Positions 35,757 to 43,257 of a stretch of 64,000 nt of DNA are shown here, in pieces. The notes beneath the pieces are model-generated. The model ran no database searches, was not told where the DNA came from, and saw only the letters and a list, made by a program, of their open reading frames with translations. The number at the start of each line of letters is the position of its first letter. Position 1 is the stretch's first letter. The position numbers and the translations under genes were made by a program. Origin of the DNA: Mycobacterium sp. OAS707 (GTDB lineage Bacteria > Actinomycetota > Actinomycetes > Mycobacteriales > Mycobacteriaceae); assembly GCF_014873705.1 (NCBI RefSeq), contig NZ_JADBDS010000004.1:496001-560000 (forward strand). Direction: 5' to 3'.

Positions 35757-37250
35757 ATGGAATTGCTGCCCTTGCGAGGGCGCCGACGCGGTATTCGGCA
35801 AATCGGCGAGGGCCTTGGCACCCTGGACCGCGAGGTCTTCGAGGCCATCGCGGAATCACCCAGCCCCCTGCTGGACGCCACCATGCCCCGGCTGACCTGG
35901 GCCGCTGACCATTCGAAGCTGTGGTTCGTCATCGCCGCCCTGCTCGGCGCGCTCGGCGGTCCATCCGCGCGCCGCGGGGCGACCCGAGGGGTTGTCTCGT
36001 TGGCGATAACCAGCCTGTTGACCAATCAAATCGCGAAGAGGATCTGGGTGCGGCAGAGGCCGAATAGGCTGACTGTGCCGTTGGCCCGCCGGGGGCGTCG
36101 CTCGCCGACGTCGAATTCCCTGCCGTCGGGCCACTCAGCCAGCGCCGCGGCTTTCGCGGTGGGGGTCGGTCTTGAGAGCCCGCCGCTTGGTCTTGGACTG
36201 GCGCTGTTGGCCGGCTTGGTCGGCCTGTCGCGAGTGGCAACCGGTGCGCACTATCCCGGCGATGTATTCGCGGGTTTCGGCATCGGCGCGGGCATTGCGG
36301 TGCTGGGTGGGCGCGTGGTGCCACCAGTCGTGGTGACCAAGATTCCGACGGCGGATCCGCTGCGCGTGGAGGCTCCCGAACGACCGGACGGCGCCGGCGT
36401 GGTGTTGGTGGTGAACCCGGCGTCGGGCGGCGGAACAGGCGCACGCGTCATCGACGAGGTGCGAGAGGCGTTGCCGCAGACCGAAATTGTCGAACTCGGC
36501 GAGGACGACGACGTCGAAGAGGCATTGAACAAAGCCGCGGGACGGGCCGAAGTCCTCGCGGTGGCGGGCGGCGACGGTACGGTGTCGTGCGCAGCCAGTG
36601 TCGCGACGGAGGCGGGTCTACCGCTGGCAGTGTTCCCCGGCGGCACGTTCAACCATTTTGCGAAGGACATCGGCTGCGACACCGTCGCGAAGACGGTGGA
36701 CGCCATCCGGCGCGGCAGTGTGGCCTGCGTCGATCTGGTGTGCCTCAACGAGGGCCGAATGGTGATCAACACCGCGAGCATCGGCGCTTACCCCACGTTC
36801 GTGCAGACGCGCGAGCGCCTCGAGCACAAGATCAGCAAGCCGCTGGCGGGGCTGTACGCGATGTTCCACACGCTGCGGCACGACCAGCCTGTGCGCATCA
36901 CCTACGACAACAAGACGTTGCAGACCTCACTGTTCTTCGTCGGCAATTCGACGTATCTGCCGTCGGGATTCGCACCGTCACGGCGCACGCGCATGGACGA
37001 CGGCCTGCTCGATGTAAGGATCCTGGAGACGGGCCGACGCTTGAGCAGGACCAGGATCGTCGCTGCGCTTGCGCTCGGCCGCCTTGAGCGCAGCCCGCTG
37101 TACCACGAGTTGCGGGTGCCGGAGTTCAGCTTCCGCGCGGTGGACGGGCCGACGGTACTGGCGCACGACGGCGAGGTCGGCAGCGAGGTCACCGAGGCCA
37201 CCTTCAGCGTGCGGTACCGAGCGCTGCCGGTCTTTCGTCCGTTACCGTGA
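35757..37250 (+). CDS. PAP2 phosphatase fused to diacylglycerol kinase-like domain
   Basis: A 497-residue fusion. The N-terminal membrane PAP2 half shows KRIWVRQRPNR, PSGHSASAAAFA and RVATGAHYPGDV, the three motifs of this phosphatase family (catalytic His pair). The C-terminal half from about residue 220 is a DAGK/sphingosine kinase-like catalytic domain: VVNPASGGGTG and VAGGDGTVS (GGDGT nucleotide motif), FPGGTFNHFAKD. Such bifunctional proteins combine lipid phosphate removal and lipid phosphorylation, perhaps recycling undecaprenyl or phosphatidic lipid pools. The 3' end overlaps the convergent PAP2 gene by 47 bases. Confidence 0.88.
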   Translation: MELLPLRGRRRGIRQIGEGLGTLDREVFEAIAESPSPLLDATMPRLTWAADHSKLWFVIAALLGALGGPSARRGATRGVVSLAITSLLTNQIAKRIWVRQRPNRLTVPLARRGRRSPTSNSLPSGHSASAAAFAVGVGLESPPLGLGLALLAGLVGLSRVATGAHYPGDVFAGFGIGAGIAVLGGRVVPPVVVTKIPTADPLRVEAPERPDGAGVVLVVNPASGGGTGARVIDEVREALPQTEIVELGEDDDVEEALNKAAGRAEVLAVAGGDGTVSCAASVATEAGLPLAVFPGGTFNHFAKDIGCDTVAKTVDAIRRGSVACVDLVCLNEGRMVINTASIGAYPTFVQTRERLEHKISKPLAGLYAMFHTLRHDQPVRITYDNKTLQTSLFFVGNSTYLPSGFAPSRRTRMDDGLLDVRILETGRRLSRTRIVAALALGRLERSPLYHELRVPEFSFRAVDGPTVLAHDGEVGSEVTEATFSVRYRALPVFRPLP

Positions 37251-37875
37251 CGGGCCGCACCGGCGGGACGATCAGCAGGCACGCGACGAAATACGCGTAG
37301 CCGAAGGCCCATCCGGCGATCACGTCCGTTGGATAGTGCACGTTGAGCACGACGCGCCCGATGCCGATAGCAACCACAACCAATGCGCCAACCGCGATCA
37401 GCCAACCCCTCAGCGGTCGGCGCACGACGGGAAGCGCAACGGTCAGCAGGGCCAGCACCGCTGTCATTACGCCGAGCGCGTGGCCCGACGGAAACGAGCT
37501 CGACGGCGCGGCGACCAACGCGGTCGCCGGACGCGGCCGACTGGCGGCGTATTTGGCGATCTCAGTGATGATTCCGGTGAGCTCGACACTGACCACCAGA
37601 AACATCGCGACCCGCACGTTGCGGCGCACCAACGCGAAGACGATCACGGCCAGGGTCAGCAGCCGGAACGCGGTGGGCCCGAGCACCGTGCAGAACACAT
37701 CCCATGCGGTCACCCAGCCGCGGTGGCCGGCGGCATAGCGATGCCCGGCCTCCAGCAAGGACGCGTCAATCGTCGCCAGCCAGGCCCAGTTTGACGCGTA
37801 ACCGACCCACATCAGCCCGAACACCGCGAAGGCCAGTGCGGCCGACGCGATCAGCCAGGTCTTGCGGGGTGTCAC
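37204..37875 (-). CDS. PAP2 family membrane phosphatase (Rv0308-like)
   Basis: A 223-residue membrane protein with a GTG start. Motifs KYAASRPRPA, PSFPSGHALGVMT-like (SSFPSGHALG) and RVVLNVHYPTDVIAG are the PAP2 signatures. It is a stand-alone paralogue of the PAP2 half next door. Its C-terminal hydrophilic tail overlaps the DAGK fusion on the opposite strand by 47 bases, unusual even for this compact region. In Mtb a 238-residue PAP2 protein (Rv0308) occupies the matching slot, from memory. Confidence 0.87.
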   Translation of the reverse strand: MTPRKTWLIASAALAFAVFGLMWVGYASNWAWLATIDASLLEAGHRYAAGHRGWVTAWDVFCTVLGPTAFRLLTLAVIVFALVRRNVRVAMFLVVSVELTGIITEIAKYAASRPRPATALVAAPSSSFPSGHALGVMTAVLALLTVALPVVRRPLRGWLIAVGALVVVAIGIGRVVLNVHYPTDVIAGWAFGYAYFVACLLIVPPVRPVTVTDERPAALGTAR

Positions 37876-37937
37876 CTCTTCAGCTCTACCACCTCTATCG
37901 CCCGCGCGGCTGCGAGGTCGCGTTAGGGTTACTGGAC

Positions 37938-38420
37938 ATGGCCGTGTTTCTGCGAAAGCTGCTGGGAATCGGCAAGCTGCCTGCCGAGTTGCGCGCCGAG
38001 GTCGAGGCGGAGGGCATCATTCACCTCGCCGAGTACGTTTCTGTCACTCGGCGGTTCAGTGGACGGGTCCCCGGTATGCGCTCGGCGGGCAGCATTTCGA
38101 GTTATGTCGGCTCGCTGGTGCTGACCAATCAGCGGGTGCTTGCCACGCTGTCCTCGGTGCCGAAGCTGGCCGGGCGCACCGTCGATCTGCGGTGGGATGC
38201 GCCGCAGGGCGGGGCCGTCAAGGGCGAGCTTTCGACGACGGGGCTTCTGCTCGACGTCGACGTCGCCGAGGTCGATCCCCGTTGCAGTGGACATCTTTCG
38301 CTGCACTACAAGGAATCGCTCCCCGAGGATCTGCTCATGCGGCTGCCCCGGCGATCTCTGGCCTTCGATGTGCCTCCGGAATATGTGTTCCGCGCAGTCG
38401 GTGTGCCCTACCACCCGTAA
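37938..38420 (+). CDS. Conserved hypothetical protein (Rv0307c-like)
   Basis: A 160-residue soluble protein without signal peptide or helices. N-terminal LRKLLGIGKLPAELRAEVEAEGII is amphipathic; the middle (YVGSLVLTNQRVLATLSS) resembles GRAM/PH-like strands that recur in mycobacterial 'toxin-antitoxin-like' and membrane-stress proteins; no catalytic motif. The size and position correspond to Rv0307c, from memory. Unknown function. Confidence 0.72.
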   Translation: MAVFLRKLLGIGKLPAELRAEVEAEGIIHLAEYVSVTRRFSGRVPGMRSAGSISSYVGSLVLTNQRVLATLSSVPKLAGRTVDLRWDAPQGGAVKGELSTTGLLLDVDVAEVDPRCSGHLSLHYKESLPEDLLMRLPRRSLAFDVPPEYVFRAVGVPYHP

Positions 38421-38434
38421 TCGCGCGAAAAGCG

Positions 38435-40003
38435 TTAGAACGGCGGTGGGTCGTCGTCCCCTGGTGGTGGGCGTGTGGGGAAATAGGCGTCGTTACAATC
38501 GTTTTCGAGGTTTTGGCGGAGTTCGTGGTTGCGGGCGCGTTCTTCGTCGATGCGGTTGACGCGATCTTGGGCCCGGGTGTTCGTGCGGCGCGGCATCTTC
38601 AGTGCGCGACCAGGTTGAGCACTAGCTGCATGAGTCGGTGTGGTGACCGGTGCGGTGGGTCGGCACAGCGATGGAAACAGCAGCCGGCTACCCGGGTAGG
38701 TAGTGAAGGTCTGCCCGCTTGGGCTGGTCCAGATGACGGTGCCATCCGGTAGTTGTCGGTCTAACCAGCCGCAGAATGTCTTGAGCAGGTGGTGTTTTCG
38801 GCACAGGCATTTGATGTTCGACGCACACGTCGGCCCGTCTGGATAAGGGATCGTATGGTCCAAGTCGCAATGATCTGCCGGTTCGTCACAGCCGGGGAAG
38901 CGACACGTCAGATCCCGGCAGCGCACAAACCGCGCCAACCCCGCCGAAGGCGCATATCGGGGCTCGGGCGGACTGTCACCGGGGTGAATCACCGGACGAA
39001 TCACCGCAGTGGTGGCCAGTTTGGCCGCCAGCAACGGTGCGGGCAGAATCCCGCCACCCATCACCAGAGCGGGCTTGCTGTTCGGGCTGCCCGTCGGCTC
39101 GGGCTGCGCCAACGCCTGCGCGATGCTCATCTCTCGCAGCTCTGCGGTGCTTGGCCCTTGCGCCTCGGCCCCGTCCAGCCGCGTGGCGGTGTCATCAGTG
39201 AGGCTGTCCTGCTCGGCGATCACGTTGATCACCACCGCGCTGGGCGTCTTGGCTGCCGCGTCGCAGTCGGGTCTTCCGCACAGGCACTGCAGCCGATCGG
39301 CGCCGTGCCCCAGCGCGCCCAACGCGTCGCTGCGGCGCTGATCCAGCGTGCGCGGATCGGCCTCACACACCGCGCCCGCCATCGTCTCCAACCGTTGATC
39401 CAGCGCCGCGCCGTCCTGGCTGAGCAAGGTGGCCTCCAGATAGGACACCCCGCTGCCGTTCGCAGCGTCGACCACGTCCACATGCCTGCCCCGGACACTG
39501 GTTTCAATGCGGCGCACGGCATCGGGGTCATAGCGATCCACCCAGTAATCGATGGCTGCCTCGACCTTGGCCACCGACATCGATCCCCAGCCCACCGCTG
39601 CCGCGGCCAACTCCACATCGACTGCGGCCTGCGCCCCGGCGTCGCGGATCAGCCCGGTGCGATACACGATCGCATTGACCTGCCGGTAAGAAATCCGGCC
39701 GGTGGCAAAAACCTCGGCCACCCGGGGCAGCCGCTCGCGCAGCGCCATCGCGATCAGCAGCTGATGGGAGGCCACCCCCAGCGACACATCGTGGGCCGCG
39801 GCCACCTCAGCGGCCACGGCATCCCAATTGTCAACACACCACTGCTCGCGCTCGGCGCAATCATCGGCCGCCATCCGCGCGGCAAGCACATCGGCGATCG
39901 CGGACAACCTTCGAGCACACACCGCGTTCTCCACCCGCGCCCACGCCCCCACCGCACCGGCACCACAGGCACCGGCCGCGGCCGCCACGAGTTGATCGAA
40001 CAT
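38435..40003 (-). CDS. 13E12-type DUF222/HNH endonuclease protein
   Basis: A 522-residue protein of the mycobacterial 13E12 repeat family. A long DUF222 N-terminus (MFDQLVAAAAGACG...WVDRYDPDAVRR) precedes an HNH nuclease module: RDLTCRFPGCDEPADHCDLDHTIPYPDGPTCASNIKCLCRKHH. The Cys pairs and DHT give the zinc and nuclease site. Members are multicopy in mycobacterial genomes, and REP13E12 in M. tuberculosis is the attachment site for phage phiRv1. The gene is not flanked here by recognisable repeats. It occupies the slot between the Rv0307c-like and the sulfatase genes where other genes lie in Mtb. A shift in local gene content here is consistent with mobility or recombination. Confidence 0.88.
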   Translation of the reverse strand: MFDQLVAAAAGACGAGAVGAWARVENAVCARRLSAIADVLAARMAADDCAEREQWCVDNWDAVAAEVAAAHDVSLGVASHQLLIAMALRERLPRVAEVFATGRISYRQVNAIVYRTGLIRDAGAQAAVDVELAAAAVGWGSMSVAKVEAAIDYWVDRYDPDAVRRIETSVRGRHVDVVDAANGSGVSYLEATLLSQDGAALDQRLETMAGAVCEADPRTLDQRRSDALGALGHGADRLQCLCGRPDCDAAAKTPSAVVINVIAEQDSLTDDTATRLDGAEAQGPSTAELREMSIAQALAQPEPTGSPNSKPALVMGGGILPAPLLAAKLATTAVIRPVIHPGDSPPEPRYAPSAGLARFVRCRDLTCRFPGCDEPADHCDLDHTIPYPDGPTCASNIKCLCRKHHLLKTFCGWLDRQLPDGTVIWTSPSGQTFTTYPGSRLLFPSLCRPTAPVTTPTHAASAQPGRALKMPRRTNTRAQDRVNRIDEERARNHELRQNLENDCNDAYFPTRPPPGDDDPPPF

Positions 40004-40172
40004 ATGAGCGAAGCTACCCACTCCCAAAGACGCAGACCCGGCTAAACCTGGCCACCAAGCCCAACCTGTGGATGAATTCGGACCTGGGGATAACTTCGTC
40101 AGTGAGCCAAAGGGTTGCCGAATCCCCGCATGCGGTGTTCGGTGGGCCGACGGCAGAAGGAGGACCAACCGA
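40004..40172. promoter_or_regulatory. Intergenic region between HNH gene and sulfatase
   Basis: A divergent spacer of about 170 bases. AAGGAGG at 40157-40163 is the sulfatase ribosome-binding site. I see no clear operator, att-like repeat or terminator. Confidence 0.4.
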
Positions 40173-41543
40173 GTGACTGTGCGACGGGACAACGTCCTGC
40201 TGGTCCACTGGCACGACCTCGGCCGCTACCTCGGCGCCTACGGTCACACCGACGTCGAGAGCCCCCGACTGGACCGGCTGGCCGCCGAAGGCGTCGTCTT
40301 CACCCGCGCCCACGCCACAGCGCCGCTGTGCTCGCCCTCGCGCGGCTCGTTGTTCACCGGCCGCTACCCGCAGAGCAACGGTCTTGTCGGCCTCGCCCAC
40401 CACGGCTGGGAGTACCGCGCAGGTGTTCGCACGCTTCCCCATATCCTTGCCGAATCCGGTTGGCACACAGCGCTATTCGGTATGCAGCACGAAACGTCAT
40501 ATCCGACGCGGCTGGGCTACGACGAGTTCGACGTGTCCAACTCCTACTGCGAGTACGTCGTCGAACACGCCACCCGCTGGCTCACCGACGCGCCCGAGCA
40601 GCCGTTCCTGCTCACCGCGGGCTTCTTCGAAACGCATCGGCCCTATCCGCGGGACCGCTACGACCCCGCGGACGCCGACGACGTGGTGGTGCCCGACTAC
40701 CTGCCCGACACCGACGACATCCGCGAGGACCTTGCCGAGTTCTACGGATCGATCACTGTCGCGGACGCCGCTGTCGGCCGCCTCCTCGACACCCTCGATC
40801 AAACGGGCCTCGCCGAAAACACCTGGGTCGTATTCATCACCGACCACGGTCCAGCGCTGCCGCGCGCCAAATCGACGCTGTACGACGCGGGCACCGGTAT
40901 CGCGCTGATCGTGCGGCCTCCGCGCGGTGCGGGCATCGAGCCCCAGACCTACGACGAGTTGTTCAGCGGCGTCGACCTACTGCCCACGCTGCTCGATTTG
41001 CTCGGCCTGAACATTCCCGAGGACGTCGAAGGTCTGTCCCACGCAAGGGGCCTGCGAGCGGCAGGCGCCAACCCGGTGCGGACCGAGGTCTACACGACCA
41101 AGACGTACCACGATTCCTTCGACCCGATCCGGGCCGTGCGGACGAAGGAGTACAGCTACATCGAGAACTACGCAACGCGCCCGCTGCTTGACTTGCCCTG
41201 GGACATCGCGGAGAGCGCTCCCGGCCGCGTGATGGAGCCGCTCATCCAATCCGAGCGGCCGGCGCGTGAGCTCTACGATCTCGTCGAGGATCCGACGGAA
41301 ACGCACAACCTGTTGGCAGCCGACGTCACCGACAAGTCCGAAGCGATCGCCAACGATCTCGCGCTGCTGCTCGACGACTGGCGCCACAAGACCAACGACG
41401 TCATCCCATCCGAGTTCGCGGGCACGCGGATTGCCGAGCGCTACACCGAAACATATTTACGCATTCATGGCCCACAGATCACCAGCCGATCGGCGATCGC
41501 GGCGGAGCGAGGCATCGAAGAGAACCACAGTTCCGCGCAATAG
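40173..41543 (+). CDS. Sulfatase (type I, formylglycine)
   Basis: A 456-residue sulfatase. Cys53 in the signature PLCSPSRGSLFTGRYP is the residue converted to formylglycine, the catalytic aldehyde. Metal ligands fit VHWHDLGRY near residues 11-19 and FITDHGPALPRAK later. GTG 40173 with AAGGAGG upstream is the best start; a longer frame from 40068 lacks such support. No signal peptide is visible, so it is likely cytoplasmic. It is followed by stf0, 66 bases later, on the same strand; in Mtb Rv0296c/Rv0295c have the same neighbourhood, from memory. Probable target: a sulfated trehalose or glycolipid, unproven. Confidence 0.9.
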   Translation: MTVRRDNVLLVHWHDLGRYLGAYGHTDVESPRLDRLAAEGVVFTRAHATAPLCSPSRGSLFTGRYPQSNGLVGLAHHGWEYRAGVRTLPHILAESGWHTALFGMQHETSYPTRLGYDEFDVSNSYCEYVVEHATRWLTDAPEQPFLLTAGFFETHRPYPRDRYDPADADDVVVPDYLPDTDDIREDLAEFYGSITVADAAVGRLLDTLDQTGLAENTWVVFITDHGPALPRAKSTLYDAGTGIALIVRPPRGAGIEPQTYDELFSGVDLLPTLLDLLGLNIPEDVEGLSHARGLRAAGANPVRTEVYTTKTYHDSFDPIRAVRTKEYSYIENYATRPLLDLPWDIAESAPGRVMEPLIQSERPARELYDLVEDPTETHNLLAADVTDKSEAIANDLALLLDDWRHKTNDVIPSEFAGTRIAERYTETYLRIHGPQITSRSAIAAERGIEENHSSAQ

Positions 41544-41550
41544 ATTTACT

Positions 41551-41566
41551 CATTGTGATCGCAATG
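41551..41566. other. Inverted repeat between sulfatase and stf0
   Basis: CATTGTGATCGCAATG gives a stem of six pairs (one U-G) with a GATC loop. It lies just after the sulfatase stop and before stf0. It might act as an operator or a weak attenuator, or have no function. Confidence 0.3.
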
Positions 41567-41609
41567 ATCGTCCCTGCCAACCGAATTGAATGCGGTTATG
41601 CTCTCGCCC

Positions 41610-42410
41610 ATGTCACATGCGACGGCCTACTTGGTGCTCGCTTCACAGCGCAGTGGCAGCACGCTGCTCGTCGAATCGCTGCGCGCGACGGGGGTGGCAG
41701 GCGAACCCGGCGAATTCTTCCAATACCTGCCGACCACAAGCCAATCCCCGCAACCGAGGCAATGGTTCGAGGGTGTCGACGACCCGTCGATCCATCGCCT
41801 GCTTGATCCGCTCGACGAAGGCAAGCCCGACCTCGCACCACCAGAGATATGGCGGGACTACATCCGCACCGTCGGCCGCACGCCGAACGGCATCTGGGGG
41901 GGCAAGCTGATGTGGAACCAGACGCCCCTGCTGCTGCAGCGCGCAGCGGGCCTGCCCGACCGGTCGGGCGACGGCTTGCTTTCAGCCATCCGCGACGTCA
42001 TCGGCAGCGACCCGGTCCTGATCTACGTTCACCGTCCTGACGTTGTCTCCCAGGCCGTTTCGTTCTGGCGTGCGGTGCAGACCCGGGTCTGGCGCGGTAG
42101 ACCCGATCCAGTGCGTGACTCCCGAGCCGAGTACCACGCAGGGGCAATCGCACACGTCGTCACGCTGCTGCGCGAACAGGAGAAGGGCTGGCGGGCCTGG
42201 TTCGACGAAGAGAACATCACACCGATCGAGATCGCGTATCCCGTTCTGTGGCGCAACCTCACCCAGATCGTCGGCGATGTGCTCGAGGCAATCGGGCAGG
42301 ACCGTCGGCTCGCACCGCCACCAGTTCTGGAACGCCAGGCCGATCAGCGCTCCGACGAATGGGTTGACCGCTATCGGGCCGACGCGGACAAGCTCGGGCT
42401 ACCCACCTGA
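41610..42410 (+). CDS. stf0: Trehalose 2-sulfotransferase Stf0-like
   Basis: A 266-residue sulfotransferase that matches M. tuberculosis Stf0 (Rv0295c, 267 residues) in length and sequence. TAYLVLASQRSGSTLLVES carries the 5'-phosphosulfate (PAPS) loop, RTPNGIWGGKLMWNQ and IYVHRPDVVSQAVSFWRAVQTRVWRG are diagnostic Stf0 blocks, and ERQADQRSDEWV lies at the end. Stf0 transfers sulfate from PAPS to the 2-position of trehalose, the first step to sulfolipid-type molecules in Mtb. Start MSHATAYLVL is chosen from family alignment; ATGs at 41586 and 41598 are also in frame. Convergent with tam by 12 bases. Confidence 0.93.
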   Translation: MSHATAYLVLASQRSGSTLLVESLRATGVAGEPGEFFQYLPTTSQSPQPRQWFEGVDDPSIHRLLDPLDEGKPDLAPPEIWRDYIRTVGRTPNGIWGGKLMWNQTPLLLQRAAGLPDRSGDGLLSAIRDVIGSDPVLIYVHRPDVVSQAVSFWRAVQTRVWRGRPDPVRDSRAEYHAGAIAHVVTLLREQEKGWRAWFDEENITPIEIAYPVLWRNLTQIVGDVLEAIGQDRRLAPPPVLERQADQRSDEWVDRYRADADKLGLPT

Positions 42411-43169
42411 CCCAACCTGTGCCACTACGAAGATCCGGCGGAACGGGAAGAACGTCTTGCCATCGGCCCGCGCCGGGTAGGCCGCGTCGAGCATCGGGAT
42501 CAGCTCCCGCCGAAACTCCTGCCACTGTTCGTCGTTGAGCCGGCTCTTCACCGGGGTGAGCGCTGTGCCGGTGATCCACTCCAGCACCGGATTCTCGCCG
42601 CTGAGTTCGTGAACGTAGGTGGTCTCCCACGCGTCGACGGTGCAGCCTGCGTCACTGAGCAGACCGGCATACCCCGACGGGTCATCGACCTGCCCCTCCC
42701 GAAACGGGAAGTCCTGCAACGCTTCTGCCCACCGCTCACGACGTGCTAGCTCGCGCACGGCCCGGTGCGACGGCGCGTCGAAGTTCCCTGGCACCTGCAT
42801 CGCGATCCACGACCCGGCGTCAAGCTGCTGGGCCCAGCGAACCAACAACGAGGCGTGCTCCGGCACCCAGTGCAGCGTCGCGTTGCTCACCACCACGTCG
42901 GTGTCCGGCCGCGGAGTCCACTCCCGCACGTCGCCGACGTGAGCGTCGACGCCGCGCTCGCGGGCGGACTCGACCATCTCGACCGAACTGTCCCACGCCT
43001 CAACGACCGCGTCGGGCCACCGCTGCGCGAGCGTCGCGGTCAGATTCCCGGGGCCGCAGCCCAGGTCGACCACCCGCCGGGGAGCATCGGCGTTGACCCG
43101 CGACAACAGGTCGTAGAACGGGCGTCCGCGATGATCGGCGAAGGTCAGGTAGACGTCGGGATTCCACAT
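42399..43169 (-). CDS. tam: Trans-aconitate 2-methyltransferase
   Basis: A 256-residue SAM methyltransferase. WNPDVYLTFADHRGRPFYDLLSRV at the N-terminus and VVDLGCGPGNLTATLAQRWPDAVVEAWDSS form the Tam signature. VVVSNATLHWVPEH and MQVPGNFDAPSHRAVREL are equally typical. Tam methylates trans-aconitate, an inhibitor of aconitase formed spontaneously. The start MWNPDVYL is preceded by another frame to 43325 that is not family-like. In Mtb this is Rv0294, next to stf0 and the sulfatase, from memory. Divergent from the GT39-like gene. Confidence 0.9.
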   Translation of the reverse strand: MWNPDVYLTFADHRGRPFYDLLSRVNADAPRRVVDLGCGPGNLTATLAQRWPDAVVEAWDSSVEMVESARERGVDAHVGDVREWTPRPDTDVVVSNATLHWVPEHASLLVRWAQQLDAGSWIAMQVPGNFDAPSHRAVRELARRERWAEALQDFPFREGQVDDPSGYAGLLSDAGCTVDAWETTYVHELSGENPVLEWITGTALTPVKSRLNDEQWQEFRRELIPMLDAAYPARADGKTFFPFRRIFVVAQVGSGG

Positions 43170-43257
43170 GCCGCCAGTGTGGCATTCACACAACTCACAG
43201 CGGGTTCGCAGCCCTGGCACAGGGCCCCGGCTGGTAAATACCGGCACCGTATGCGTC
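43170..43257. promoter_or_regulatory. Divergent tam / GT39-like intergenic region with small inverted repeats
   Basis: Contains GCCCTG-GCA-CAGGGC at 43211-43225 and GGTA-AA-TACC at 43233-43242. They could be operator elements for either promoter. No regulator is nearby and no terminator is evident. Confidence 0.35.

Noticed and set aside
38435..40003. Insertion sequence or prophage in this segment
   Set aside because: No transposase or integrase motif, terminal inverted repeats or target duplications seen; only the 13E12-type protein is present.
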